NCBI GenBank assembly: GCA_020634315.1
Contig: JACKBV010000006.1
Coordinates: 186,001-250,000, forward strand
DNA: 64,000 nt
Origin: Ardenticatenaceae bacterium
GTDB taxonomy: Bacteria; Chloroflexota; Anaerolineae; Promineifilales; Promineifilaceae
Reading direction: 5' to 3'
Positions 49,120 to 59,400 of the stretch are shown one piece after another. Position numbers and translations under genes: made by a program. The notes under the pieces were generated by a model. That model made no database searches. It worked only from the letters and a program-made list of their open reading frames with translations, and was not told the origin of the DNA. Positions within the stretch are counted from its first letter, which is position 1; each line of letters opens with the position of its first letter.

Positions 49120-51903
49120 TTATCCGTTTTGTTGGCCGCTTACCAAGATTTTTTGCAACTCTTCCAGCAGATCGTTTGCGGCCAAACCTTGTTTTTGCAT
49201 CACCTGTACCGCATTGTTTTGCAGCAAGGTTGTTTCGTTGGGGGTCAAGGTTTTGGCGGTGAGGACGATGACGGGAATGTGGTGAAACACCGGATCGCGG
49301 CGTAGTTGTTCCAGCACGCCAAAGCCATCGAGGTAGGGCATCATCAGGTCGAGCAGGATGACATCGGGTTGCTGTCGGCGAATTGCTTCGAGGCCGTCTA
49401 TGCCGTGAACGGCCGTTACTACGTCAAACGGCTGTCCTTCCATTAACTGCGTCACCATGTCGCGCACATGGGCATCATCATCAATGACCAACAGACGAGA
49501 CGGCCGTTCCCGCTGCGGAAGCAAACGCGCCAATGTCGCCAGAAGGGCATTGCTGTCCAATGGTTTCAGGAGGTAATCGGCAGCGCCTAGCTGAAAGCCC
49601 AACGCTTTTTTATCAACAATGGTCAACATGACAACGGGAATATTTTTGGTCAGCGGGTCATTTTTCAAGTCGTGCAGCACTTGCCAGCCATCTTTTTGTG
49701 GCATCATGATGTCCAGGGTAATGACCTGGGGCTGTAACTCGCGTGCCTGGCGCAGCCCTTCTTCGGCGGCGCTTGCCCCGATGACGCGATACCCCACCTC
49801 ACTCAAATTTTCTTGCAAGAGGTCAATCGTGTCCGGGTTATCGTCAATTGCCAGGATCAACGGCTTGCCGTTGCTGTGTGAAGCAGTTGTCGTGCGCGTG
49901 GGAGGGAGTGGCGTGCTGATGGTGGCGGAACGGCCGTATTGACGTGCAAAAGTCAGCGTAAAAGTAGACCCCGCTCCCATGGTGCTGGTCGCGGTCAAAT
50001 CCCCATCCAAAAGTCGTGCCAAACGCTTGCTGATAGACAAACCCAGTCCTGTGCCCCCATATTGCCGGGTTGTACTGGCATCCGCTTGCTGAAACTCTTC
50101 AAAAATACGCTCCAGCGCTGCTGGCGAAATGCCAATGCCGTTATCCTCTACAGTAACCACGACCTGTTTCTCATTCTGGTATGCTTTTACCCGAATTTCC
50201 CCGTCATGGGTGAATTTGGCCGCGTTACTCAGCAAATTTAACAAAATCTGCTTGACTTTATCCAGGTCAGAAAAGACCATCAGCAAGTCCGGCGCGATTT
50301 CTTGCGTTAGCTGCACACCTGGTTTTAAGAGCGGCTGCGTGGTAGCCACACAGGCATCGATGACCGATGTCATCATAAAGTTAACCGGCTGCACATCCAT
50401 GCGCCCGGCTTCGATTTTGGCGATGTCCAAAATGGTGTTGATCAATCCCAACAGATGTTCCGCGCTAATTAAAACTTTATCCAGGTTGTCCACCTGTTTT
50501 TCTGGCAAGAGCGGTTCCCCTTTGCGGCGCACAATGCGCGTAAAGCCAATGATGGCGTTGAGCGGTGTGCGTAGTTCGTGGCTCATGTTTGCCAGGAAAG
50601 CGCTTTTGGCCTGATTGGCCTCATCGGCGGCGGCACGCGCTTCCTCCGCCTCGCGGATGCTCATTTCTAGCTCTTTCGTGCGTTGTTCCAATCCCGACAG
50701 GAGTTGGCTCACTTGCGCGGCCATGGCATTAAAACTGTCACCCAGCATGCCGATTTCGTCGCGTGTATGTACATGGGCGCGTGCAGCCAGGGTTCCGGCT
50801 GTAAATTCGCCGACCACCTGGGTTAGATGGCGAATAGGCTGCACCAGCCATCCGGTAACGATGAGCGCTGTCAGCAAGGTGATGACAGCAATGATGCTCG
50901 CTAGAATGAGCGTGGCTCTGGTCTGTGCGGCGACAGGCGCGAGAAAAATCTCTTGTGGCTGAAAGAAGGTAACGAGCCAGGGCATCGTCTCTAATTGCGC
51001 GATGGCAACTTGATTGACCAGATCGCCGGTGGCGATGTCTTCTGCCTCAAAAAAACGTTGTGTTTCCGGGTTGGAAAGATGTTCTTCCAGGTCGTCGAGC
51101 TGCATGATGAATAGCTGCTCGTCTGGCAAGTCGGGCAGGCGGCGTGCCGCTTTCAAGTCGGCTAATTCGGCCGTGGAAAAGCGCACAATCGGGATGAAGT
51201 TGACATCTGGTTCGATGCCGTGCGCCAGATGGATGTGATATTCATCAAAGAGGACGCCAAAGGAACCGGGGCCAGCCTGATCATTTTTGGCAACGAGCAG
51301 TTCTTGCAGGACGTCGGCGCTGTAGCGTACGCGCAGCAAGCCGATGGGTGTGCCCTGTTCGCCATAGACGGGGCTGCTGAAATAGAAAACGGCCGTTCCG
51401 TCTTCCGGCGAAACCAGGACGGGAGAGACGTAAGCTTTTGCGGGGGCTGCGTCGTTTTGAAACGCTTGAAAATAAAGGCGATCACTTTTGTCATCACCGA
51501 CGCCGGTGACATCGGTATCTACGCGATCAATGCCATCATTGTCGAGCAGGGCATAGGAGGTGATGTGCTTGTTCTTTTGGCTGAGGGCATCGAGCCAATC
51601 CATCACTTCATATTCGGCGCGGCTGCCAGGGCGCTCTGCGGCCGAGAGCATGAGGTAATCGACGAGAGCGGGAACCTGAGCCTCGGTGTGGATGGCGTCG
51701 ATGTTGGCCTGGATAAAGGCGTCGAGGCTGGCTGCTGTTTGGGAGGCGACGGCAAAGAGAGCCTGGTTGGCATCGTCGATGAGGGCCTGGCGGGTGATAC
51801 GGCCGTTTAAATACGCCAATGCCCCCAATGGCACCAACGCCAACAGCGCCATAATGAGAATGAGCTTGTTACGTAGGGGAACGCCATTTGTTGATGTTTT
51901 CAT
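49120..51903 (-). CDS. Membrane hybrid histidine kinase with extracytoplasmic sensor and two receivers
   Basis: 927 residues. Membrane helix 13-33, extracytoplasmic dCache-like sensor about 35-325 (SYALLDNDGIDRVDTD, AYVSPVLVSPEDGTAVFYFS, VFYFSSPVYG), second helix 329-352, HAMP 352-405. HisKA follows with His442 in MSHELRTPLNAIIGFTRIVRR. ATPase at 545-655 (NLLSNAAKF, DNGIGI, GGTGLGLSIS). Receivers at 683-797 (Asp731) and 803-920 (Asp852). The sensor type commonly binds small organic ligands such as amino or carboxylic acids. No HPt domain is present in the protein or nearby. It is followed by a DivK-type receiver. Confidence 0.95.
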   Translation of the reverse strand: MKTSTNGVPLRNKLILIMALLALVPLGALAYLNGRITRQALIDDANQALFAVASQTAASLDAFIQANIDAIHTEAQVPALVDYLMLSAAERPGSRAEYEVMDWLDALSQKNKHITSYALLDNDGIDRVDTDVTGVGDDKSDRLYFQAFQNDAAPAKAYVSPVLVSPEDGTAVFYFSSPVYGEQGTPIGLLRVRYSADVLQELLVAKNDQAGPGSFGVLFDEYHIHLAHGIEPDVNFIPIVRFSTAELADLKAARRLPDLPDEQLFIMQLDDLEEHLSNPETQRFFEAEDIATGDLVNQVAIAQLETMPWLVTFFQPQEIFLAPVAAQTRATLILASIIAVITLLTALIVTGWLVQPIRHLTQVVGEFTAGTLAARAHVHTRDEIGMLGDSFNAMAAQVSQLLSGLEQRTKELEMSIREAEEARAAADEANQAKSAFLANMSHELRTPLNAIIGFTRIVRRKGEPLLPEKQVDNLDKVLISAEHLLGLINTILDIAKIEAGRMDVQPVNFMMTSVIDACVATTQPLLKPGVQLTQEIAPDLLMVFSDLDKVKQILLNLLSNAAKFTHDGEIRVKAYQNEKQVVVTVEDNGIGISPAALERIFEEFQQADASTTRQYGGTGLGLSISKRLARLLDGDLTATSTMGAGSTFTLTFARQYGRSATISTPLPPTRTTTASHSNGKPLILAIDDNPDTIDLLQENLSEVGYRVIGASAAEEGLRQARELQPQVITLDIMMPQKDGWQVLHDLKNDPLTKNIPVVMLTIVDKKALGFQLGAADYLLKPLDSNALLATLARLLPQRERPSRLLVIDDDAHVRDMVTQLMEGQPFDVVTAVHGIDGLEAIRRQQPDVILLDLMMPYLDGFGVLEQLRRDPVFHHIPVIVLTAKTLTPNETTLLQNNAVQVMQKQGLAANDLLEELQKILVSGQQNG

Positions 51904-51971
51904 GATAGACCTTCCTCACTATTGTACCTGCCAGATAAGCAAATTTGTCATATCTCGAACCGCTGCGCCTG

Positions 51972-53351
51972 TCATATTTGTCGCGGCAGCGTTAGTGTAA
52001 AAGTTGAGCCGACACCAACCTCGCTGGCAGCTGTTAAATCGCCACCCAACAAACGCGCCAGATTGCGGCTGATGGGGAGTCCCAAACCGGTTCCTCCATA
52101 TTTTTGCCGCGTATGACTCTCGGCTTGCTGGAATTCTTCAAAGATGCGCGGTAATGCCGCCGGGGTAATGCCAATGCCGCTGTCTGTCACGGCAAAGCGA
52201 ACCTGTGTGTCGTCAAAGCTGACGCTGACCAAAATTCGCCCTTCATGCGTAAATTTTGCCGCATTGCTGAGCAAATTAATCAGGATTTGCTTGATTTTTT
52301 CCGGGTCGGAAACCATTGGCGGCAGGTCTGGCGCGATTTGGTTTTCTAGCTGGACGCCGTGCCGAATCAGCGGCGTGGCCGTCACCAGGCACATTTGCGT
52401 CAATATCGCCGGGTCGAAGGTGCTTGGGTTGACATCCATACGCCCCGCTTCAATTTTGGCGATGTCGAGCACGGTGTTGATTAACCCAAGTAAATGCTCG
52501 GCACTGGTCAACACTTTGTCTAGATTGTCTACCTGCCGTTCTGGCAGCACATCCACTCCTTTGCGGCGCACAATGCGCGTGAAGCCAATGATGGCATTGA
52601 GCGGTGTGCGAATTTCGTGGCTCATGCTAGCCAGGAAGGCGCTTTTGGCGGCGCTGGCCTGTTCGGCGGCCGCGCGTGCGTCCTGTGCTGAGGTGAACAG
52701 GCGTGCATTGTCCAACGCGACAGATGCTAACTGCCCAAATCGTTGCAGCAGCAGCAGTTGGTCTTCATTAAAAATTTGGTCGGAGCCGTATTCATGTGCC
52801 AGGGCAATGACGCCAATGGCTTTGGTGCCTGATTGCAGCGGCACGCCCATCATCGCTTGTACCAAATGGCGGTCAATCACTGGCGGGCGTTCCGGCCAGC
52901 CGGGGTAATCGTTGACGAGTAAGGGCTGGTTCCTTTCCCAGATTTTGCCGGAAAGCCCTTCTCCCGGCTGAATGCGTGGCACGCGGTCGATGTTGAAGAT
53001 GCCCAGCCCAACTTTGCGCTCTAATTCTTCTCCTGTGGCCGTTTCCAGATACATAAAACCATGTTCGGTGCCGATGAGCTGCCCGGCGCGTGTGACAATC
53101 GCGGTGAGGAGGTCGTCGAGATTGCGGCGGCTGATCAAGCCAACGGCCGTATCATGTAACGCGGCCAGGTAAGCATTGCGCTGTTGTAGGGCGGTTTCTG
53201 TGCGCAGACGAACGGCCGTTTCCGTCTGTTGCTGTTGTTCTAGCAGCAGCATTGCCTGTTCGTACAGATGGCTTGCTGTTTCCCAATCATGATTGGCGGC
53301 TGCTTGCGCGGCGGTTTGTTTGAGAGCAATGAAGGGGGGTAAATCTGCCAT
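51972..53351 (-). CDS. GAF-domain histidine kinase, 459 residues
   Basis: Soluble kinase. A short N-terminal helical hairpin resembles one TPR (QTAAQAAANHDWETASHLYEQA). GAF about 60-215 (TEHGFMYLETATGEELERKVGLGIF, GVPLQSGTKAIGVIALAHE). Transmitter: His246 in MSHEIRTPLNAIIGFTRIVRR, ATPase about 350-458 with NLLSNAAKF, DSGIGITPAALPRIFEEFQQAESHT and GGTGLGLPIS. It has no receiver. It is the first gene of the - strand signalling cluster and sits 68 nt upstream of the membrane hybrid kinase. The transmitter is almost a copy of those in the two kinases that follow. Confidence 0.94.
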   Translation of the reverse strand: MADLPPFIALKQTAAQAAANHDWETASHLYEQAMLLLEQQQQTETAVRLRTETALQQRNAYLAALHDTAVGLISRRNLDDLLTAIVTRAGQLIGTEHGFMYLETATGEELERKVGLGIFNIDRVPRIQPGEGLSGKIWERNQPLLVNDYPGWPERPPVIDRHLVQAMMGVPLQSGTKAIGVIALAHEYGSDQIFNEDQLLLLQRFGQLASVALDNARLFTSAQDARAAAEQASAAKSAFLASMSHEIRTPLNAIIGFTRIVRRKGVDVLPERQVDNLDKVLTSAEHLLGLINTVLDIAKIEAGRMDVNPSTFDPAILTQMCLVTATPLIRHGVQLENQIAPDLPPMVSDPEKIKQILINLLSNAAKFTHEGRILVSVSFDDTQVRFAVTDSGIGITPAALPRIFEEFQQAESHTRQKYGGTGLGLPISRNLARLLGGDLTAASEVGVGSTFTLTLPRQI

Positions 53352-53618
53352 ACGATTTTGTGTTGTCTAATTTACGGTCAGAGATAAATCTATGTGTATG
53401 ATCCGTAAACAGCTATCGGAATGGAATTTATGTGATATGAAAGACAAAATTGGCTGGTATTTGCCATTATTTTACTGCGGGCAATGCCAATCATGAGTTT
53501 TTTCTACGTGAATTCGTATTTATGGATGTTGAGGTTGCTATTTTAACAGATTTGTCTACAGTTATGCCCCTGGACAAAGTGGTTCGAAAGCGTGACAAAA
53601 GAGAGGCAAAAACGTGAT

Positions 53619-53647
53619 TTGTTAGCACGGAATCTTGTTGGTATAAT
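53619..53647 (+). promoter_or_regulatory. greA promoter with extended -10
   Basis: TTGTTA (53619-53624), a 17-nt spacer and a perfect TATAAT (53642-53647), preceded by TGG to give an extended -10. Predicted start about 53654. This is the best promoter match I found in the window. The region 53352-53618 shows nothing else recognisable. Confidence 0.75.
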
Positions 53648-53677
53648 TCCCCGCCTAAAATTAAATTGCAAGAAGTG

Positions 53678-53700
53678 CCGCTGATTTTTCAGCGGTTTTC
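53678..53700 (+). promoter_or_regulatory. Terminator-like hairpin in the greA 5' leader (possible attenuator)
   Basis: CCGCTGA and TCAGCGG form a perfect 7-bp stem with a TTTT loop, followed by TTTTCCTATTC. It lies between the greA promoter and the ATG at 53722, so any read-through must pass it. A comparable leader terminator exists upstream of E. coli greA. Confidence 0.55.
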
Positions 53701-53721
53701 CTATTCTATCGTGGGTGCAAA

Positions 53722-54207
53722 ATGACACAGAAAAAACCGCATTTACTGACACCAGAGGGTTTGGTGAAATTAACCCAAGAGTATGAACATCTGTCGACTA
53801 AGGGACGTGAAGAAGTTGCCGAACGCCTGCATCGTGCATTTGAAGATGGTCAAGATGATGATTTTGTTGATAATGCAGAGCTGGAAGCAGCACGCAATGC
53901 GCAATCTTTTTTGGAAGGGCGCATTCAGGAGCTAGAGGACATTCTCAATAATTACAAATTGATTGAGGATGATGGCAAAGCACCTGAGTTTGTGCGTGTT
54001 GGCGATTGGGTGACTGTCGTTGAGGTTGGATATGATGAGCAAGAACGGTATCATCTGGTTGGCGCAGCAGAGGCGAACCCGGTAGACGGCCGTATCTCCA
54101 ACGAAAGCCCCTTGGGCAAGGCGTTGCTTGGCACAAAGAAGGGCGACATTGTGCGCATCAATGCACCGCGCGGTGTGACCGAGTTCCAGGTGGTGAAGAT
54201 CGAGTAG
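53722..54207 (+). CDS. greA: Transcription elongation factor GreA
   Basis: 161-residue GreA, which rescues backtracked RNA polymerase by stimulating transcript cleavage. The N-terminal coiled coil (about 1-80) contains LTPEGLVKLTQEYEHL and, at the tip, EDGQDDDFVDNAELEAARNAQ, with the acidic residues that enter the polymerase channel. The C-terminal domain (about 85-161) includes RVGDWVTVVEVG, SPLGKALLGTKKGDIVRINAPRG. SD is weak (GTGGGTGCAAA). It has its own promoter and a possible attenuator. It is followed by a strong terminator before lysS. The tip reads QDDDFVDN, compared with DLKENAEYHAA in E. coli GreA. Confidence 0.95.
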   Translation: MTQKKPHLLTPEGLVKLTQEYEHLSTKGREEVAERLHRAFEDGQDDDFVDNAELEAARNAQSFLEGRIQELEDILNNYKLIEDDGKAPEFVRVGDWVTVVEVGYDEQERYHLVGAAEANPVDGRISNESPLGKALLGTKKGDIVRINAPRGVTEFQVVKIE

Positions 54208-54292
54208 CCATTGGCACAAGCAGCCGACCGGAGCGATGTGTCACTCAAGAAAACCCGGTTTCTGGCTGAGATGATCTGATTGAGAAAACTTT

Positions 54293-54318
54293 AGCCCGTA
54301 CCCGGTACGGGCTTTTTG
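54293..54318 (+). terminator. Intrinsic terminator between greA and lysS
   Basis: AGCCCGTACC and GGTACGGGCT are perfectly inverted around one C, followed by TTTTTG. It is 85 nt after the greA stop and 98 nt before the lysS start, so lysS needs its own promoter or read-through. Confidence 0.85.
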
Positions 54319-54415
54319 TTGAGATGATAATAGAGCAGCACATTCAAGAGCAAAGCGGCGATTAGGAGATTGTGGGATTTTTAGTCCCGCACCCGCTATT
54401 TGTGTAGGAGGTAGT

Positions 54416-55942
54416 ATGACCTGGCAACCAACACCATTAGAAGAGCAGCGTCTGGATAAACTGGCGAGCTTGCAAGAGGCAGGCATAGAGCCATATCCAT
54501 TGCGCGTAGAGCGAACGCATACCAGCGAGGAAGCGTTGGCCTTGTTTGAAACGTTAGGCGAGGGCGAAGAAGCGACGGTGACAGTTTGCGGGCGCATTCA
54601 AAGTATGCGTGATATGGGCAAGACGGTTTTTGCGCATATTGTCGATGGAAACGGCCGTCTCCAACTCTTTGTGCGCCGCGAAGCCATTGGCGAGGAAGGG
54701 CACCGTCATTTCCGCAAGCTGCTCGACCTGGGCGATTTTGTCCAGGCGACCGGCACCCTCTTTCGTACGCGTGCTGGTGAAGTCAGCGTACAGGTAAGCG
54801 ACTGGAAACTGCTCAGCAAAGCAATCAGCCCCCTGCCGGTGGTCAAAGAGCAGGAAGTAGACGGTGAAGTTGTGCGCTACAGCGCCTTTGCCGATGTCGA
54901 AGAACGGTATCGGCAGCGTTATGCTGATTTGGCGGTGAATCCCGATGTGCGCCAGGTGTTCCGCACGCGTGCGCAAATTATCAGCGCCATGCGCCGTTTC
55001 ATGGATGATCATGGCTTTTTGGAAGTGGAGACGCCGATTTTGCAACCGTTGTATGGTGGTGCTGCGGCACGGCCGTTTACCACCTTCCACAATCAGCTCA
55101 AACAAGAACTCTACCTGCGCATCTCCTTTGAGTTGTACTTAAAACGGCTGTTAGTGGGTGGGTATGAGCGCGTGTATGAAATCGGCCGTGACTTTCGTAA
55201 CGAAGGTGTCAGCTTCAAACACAATCCCGAATTCACGCAGATGGAATTCTATGCAGCTTATTGGGATTACAATGACGTGATGGCGCACACTGAACAGATG
55301 ATGGCCTACATTGCTGAACAGGTAACGGGCAGCGCGGTGATTTCCTACCAGGGGCAGGAAATTAACCTGGCACCACCCTGGACGCGCATCACCATGCGTG
55401 ACGCCATCCAAAAATACACCGGCATTGATTACATGAACCATACAGATGCGGAGAGCCTGGCGGTGGCTGTTCAAGAGATGGGCAAAGCACGCGGCGTGGC
55501 GACGCAAACGCCGCCCGGAGCCAGTTGGGGCAAGTTAATTGACGGGCTGCTGGGTGATTTTGTTGAGCCGAACCTGGTTCAGCCAACGTTTGTGACCCAA
55601 TACCCGCGTGACATTTCGCCGCTGGCAAAAGGCATTCCCGGCGATCCGCTGCACGTCGAGCGCTTTGAGTTTTTCATTGCTGGAATGGAAATGGGCAATG
55701 CGTTTACCGAATTGAATGATCCCATTGACCAACGGCAGCGCTTTGAGATGCTGCAACAAATGTATGGCAGCGATGACGAAGAATTGAACCCCATTGATGA
55801 AGATTATTTGCGGGCGATGCGTTATGGCATGCCGCCGAATGGTGGCTTTGGCACAGGTGTTGACCGCCTGACGATGCTGCTCACGGATAAAACGACCATT
55901 CGTGAGGTCTTGCTCTTCCCCCATCTGCGGGAAAGAGAGTAA
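54416..55942 (+). CDS. lysS: Lysyl-tRNA synthetase (class II)
   Basis: 508-residue class II LysRS. An N-terminal OB-fold anticodon-binding domain (about 40-160, TVCGRIQSMRDMGKTVFAHI) is followed by the catalytic domain. Motif 1 region VRQVFRTRAQIISAMRRFMDDHGFLEVETPIL, motif 2 FRNEGVSFKHNPEFTQMEFY, motif 3 GFGTGVDRLTMLLTDKTTIREVLLFP. The subclass mark ARPFTTFHN is present and its first residues are written by a palindrome copy. A strong SD, TAGGAGGTAGT, precedes the ATG. Complete and of normal length. Located after greA, a frequent arrangement in bacteria. Confidence 0.97.
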   Translation: MTWQPTPLEEQRLDKLASLQEAGIEPYPLRVERTHTSEEALALFETLGEGEEATVTVCGRIQSMRDMGKTVFAHIVDGNGRLQLFVRREAIGEEGHRHFRKLLDLGDFVQATGTLFRTRAGEVSVQVSDWKLLSKAISPLPVVKEQEVDGEVVRYSAFADVEERYRQRYADLAVNPDVRQVFRTRAQIISAMRRFMDDHGFLEVETPILQPLYGGAAARPFTTFHNQLKQELYLRISFELYLKRLLVGGYERVYEIGRDFRNEGVSFKHNPEFTQMEFYAAYWDYNDVMAHTEQMMAYIAEQVTGSAVISYQGQEINLAPPWTRITMRDAIQKYTGIDYMNHTDAESLAVAVQEMGKARGVATQTPPGASWGKLIDGLLGDFVEPNLVQPTFVTQYPRDISPLAKGIPGDPLHVERFEFFIAGMEMGNAFTELNDPIDQRQRFEMLQQMYGSDDEELNPIDEDYLRAMRYGMPPNGGFGTGVDRLTMLLTDKTTIREVLLFPHLRERE

Positions 55943-56004
55943 ATGGATTGGGCGTCGGTGTCGGAATGAGCAAACGAGGCCCGACGCCCACTATGTGATG
56001 TTCT

Positions 56005-56421
56005 ATGAAGCCCTGGATTGTGTGGAGTGCCCTGGCTTTGTTAAGCTGGGGCTTTTTTGGCTTTTTCCCTAAATTGTCGGTGCGCCATATTAGCCCGGAA
56101 AGTGCCATCATTTTTGAGGCTTTGGGCGGCTTGTTGGTGGCGGCCGTTGTCTTATATCTGGTTAAGTTCCAACCGGAGATTCATCCGAAAGGGATTTTGT
56201 ATGCGGTTTTAACCGGTTGCACCGGTGTGGTTGGCGCACTGTTTTACATGCGAGCGGCGACGTTGAAGGAAGTGTCGGTAGTGGCCTCGTTAACGGCCGT
56301 TTATCCCCTCGTCACCATTTTTCTGGCCTGGGCATTGCTGCGTGAACCATTAACGTGGCGGCAGGCGGTTGGCATGGCCTTTGCCGCCGTCGCCATTTGG
56401 CTCATGGCCGATGGTGGCTAA
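56005..56421 (+). CDS. EamA-family small transporter (DMT superfamily)
   Basis: 138-residue membrane protein with four to five helices, corresponding to a single EamA repeat rather than the usual two. It begins WIVWSALALLSWGFFGFFPKLSVRHISPESAIIFEALGG and ends SVVASLTAVYPLVTIFLAWALLREPLTWRQAVGMAFAAVAIWLM, which are the standard first and last blocks. Single-unit members are expected to dimerise. Substrate unknown (drug or metabolite efflux in the family). SD is weak (TATGTGATGTTCT). It follows lysS by 62 nt on the same strand. The loop LTAVYP is palindrome-encoded. Confidence 0.88.
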   Translation: MKPWIVWSALALLSWGFFGFFPKLSVRHISPESAIIFEALGGLLVAAVVLYLVKFQPEIHPKGILYAVLTGCTGVVGALFYMRAATLKEVSVVASLTAVYPLVTIFLAWALLREPLTWRQAVGMAFAAVAIWLMADGG

Positions 56422-56485
56422 ACAAATTTGCCAGATAGCGTGCTTTTCGCTCCAATAGAGCCAGAGGGGAGTGGAATGAGCGATC

Positions 56486-59400
56486 ATGGTAGACCTGGAA
56501 TTTACCCGCAAGATTCGTTTATTCGGACCATTTTCTTTGGAATTTACCCGTTCGGCAGAAGCCGATTCTGTGGAAGCGGCGAGTTCTGCCCTGCGCCGCA
56601 AAACACGGGCACTGTTGGGTTATCTCATTGCCGATGGCCGCGCGTATAACCGACAATTGTTAGCCGACTGGTTTTGCGCGACAGCCGATGATCCAGCGCG
56701 TGCTTTGCGGATGCTGCTCAGTCGAGTGCGGACGGGAGTCGGGGCGGAGTCCATCACCGTAGAGCGTGACCGTATTCGTTTTAATGCGGATGTGGTTTGG
56801 GTTGATTTGCTGCTTTTTTCCCGTCTGCTGGCCGGAGACTTGCATACCTGTGCCCTGGCTGACCTGGAAACGGCCGTTTCCCTCTATCGCGGCGAATTCC
56901 TGGAAGGTCTAACCCTGAATGATGCCCCGGAATTTGAAATCTGGCTGCTGGGCGAGCGAACACGCCTGCGCAACCAGTATGAACGCGCCTTGTTAACCCT
57001 GGTCAACCGCCATCAGGCGGCGGGAGAGGCGGCGGCGGCATTGCCCTATGCGCAGCGGCTGGTGCAAAGCAACCCGCTGTTAGAAGAGGGACAGGCGCAC
57101 CTTATTCGCCTGTATGCCCAACTGGGGCAGCGCGAAGCAGCCTTGGCGCAATATGAACAATGCCGCCACTTTTTGCAGCAAGAACTGGCGGTTGTGCCTG
57201 CGCCGGAATTGCAAGCGTTGTATGAGGATATTCGGGCCGGGCGTGGTGTGAGCAGTGGCGGGCCGATGAAAACGGCCGTTTCGCCACCCCAATCATTCGC
57301 TGCGGTTGAATTTGTAGGACGAGAAGCAGAACTGGCCCAGCTTCAGCGTGCATGGAACGAGGCAGAAAACGGCCGTTCCCAAACCATCATCATCACGGCC
57401 AGCGCCGGTGGTGGCAAGACGCGCCTCGTGCAGGCTTACGCGCAGCAGTTGCCCGCTGTCACATTTGCGCACGCCGTCTGCTACGAATCAACCCAGGCTG
57501 CGCCATACACCCCCTGGATTCATTTGCTCGAAATGATGCTGGCTAAGCATGGCCGCAGACACCTATCGACCATGCCCGACCATTGGCGTGCCGAACTGGC
57601 GCGGCTGCTGCCGGCGCTGGCCGGAGAGCTTGCGCCGATTGGCACAAGCGGGCAGGTGACGCATTTGTTTCATGCTGTCGCCCATTTGTTGTTGGCCGCC
57701 GCGCAGCCCATGCTGATTCTGGTGGATGATTTGCAGTGGGCTGATGCGGCAAGCCTGCAATTGTTTCATTTTTTGGCGCAACAACTGCGCCGCTATGCGG
57801 AAACGGCCGTTTTGCTCATCGGCACTGTGCGCAGCGAGGAAAGCGGCGACAATCCCGCGCTGCTGACTTTGCTGCATGATTTGCCGCGTGCCGGGCAGTA
57901 TGTGCAGATGTCGTTGCCTCCGTTAACGGCCGTTGCCATTGACCAACTGCTTGCACAGCAATGGCCGGATTTACCTGTCGGCTACCGCACACCGCATTTG
58001 CGCGACAAATTGCTGCGGGCGACCGGCGGCAATCCACTTTTTGTCAGCGAAATCATCCGTGAACTGTCCCAGGCAGAGACCTTGCCGCAAACCTTACCTG
58101 TGCCGCCCAGCATGCACGATTTGATTCAGCGCCGGTTACAGCGATTGTCCGCCAGCGGCCGCCAGGTCATCGAAACCCTGGCCGTGCTGGATAATCCCGG
58201 CTCGGCGCTGCTGCTGCAACAAATCAGCGCACGCAGCGACGAAGAGACGGTGACGGCGTTGGAGATGGGACTGCGCTGGCGACTGTTGTCAGAAACATCT
58301 GCGGCGGCGGAATATGATTTCAACCATGATTTGATGCGCACGGCCGTGTTGGCCCAGTTAAGTCAGGCACGGCTGCGCCTGCTGCATCGGCGGGCGGCAC
58401 AGGCGTTGCAAGCGGCGGCTGTAGCTCCAGATCGGCTTGTTTACCATTGGGGCATGGCGGGTGATGCGGCACAAGAAGGGCATTATGCCTTGTTGGCGGG
58501 AACGGCCGCTGCCGCCATTTATGCCAATGAAGAGGCTGTCCATTACTTGCGGCTTGCTGCCGCGCGGTTGACGGACCTTGCTCAACGCGCCGATGCGTTG
58601 GGATATTTGGGCAATGTGTTGATTTTGGTGGGCGATTGGGACGAGGCCGAAGCTGTATACCGGCAAGGATTGGCGTTGTTTGTGGCGACAACTGACCGGC
58701 AGCGACAGGCGCAATTTGCGGGGGCGCTCGGCCAGGTTATGTCCCGACGCGGGCGTTATGCCGAAGCATTAGAGTGGCTGGCGCAAGCCCTGGCTGCCAG
58801 TGAAGCTGTGGATGATACGGCTGGCATGGCGCGTTATGTGGGCACGATGGGCATTGTGCATTTCTTGCGCGATGAGTTGCAGCAGGCGTTGGCCTGTTAT
58901 CAAGAGGCGCTTGACCTGGAGCGTGCCATTGATAATCAAGTGGGCATGGCTCTTTGGACGGGGAATATTGCCGGGGTTTATAACCAGATGGGGCAGCATG
59001 AGGCCGCTTTGACCGCGTATCAAAGTGCGTTAGCCATGCAGCGCGAATTGGGTCTAAAGCAGGCGGCTGCCATTGCCCTGGGCAATATTGGCAATGTGTA
59101 TCACCAACTGGGCAATTTGACGCAGGCGTTGGACCATCATTTGCAGGCGCTGCTGCTGCGGCATGAGTTGGGTGATAAGGCGGGCGTGGCTATTGCCTTG
59201 AGTGTGTTGGGTGATGATTATGCGGCATTGGGTGCGCAAGATGCCGCTTTGGCTTGCTATGGCGCGGCGTTGGCCGTCGATGCCGCTGTGGGACGTGCCG
59301 ATGGCCTTGCCGCATCGCTCACCGATTTGGGTGTGATGGCTTTGCGCCGGGATGATGGGGCACGGGCGATTTTGTTGTTGGAAACGGCCGTTACGCGGCT

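Noticed and set aside
43618..53351. HPt domain completing the phosphorelay
   Set aside because: No HPt-like helix bundle with the usual His motif is visible in the cluster; the membrane hybrid kinase ends with receivers only.
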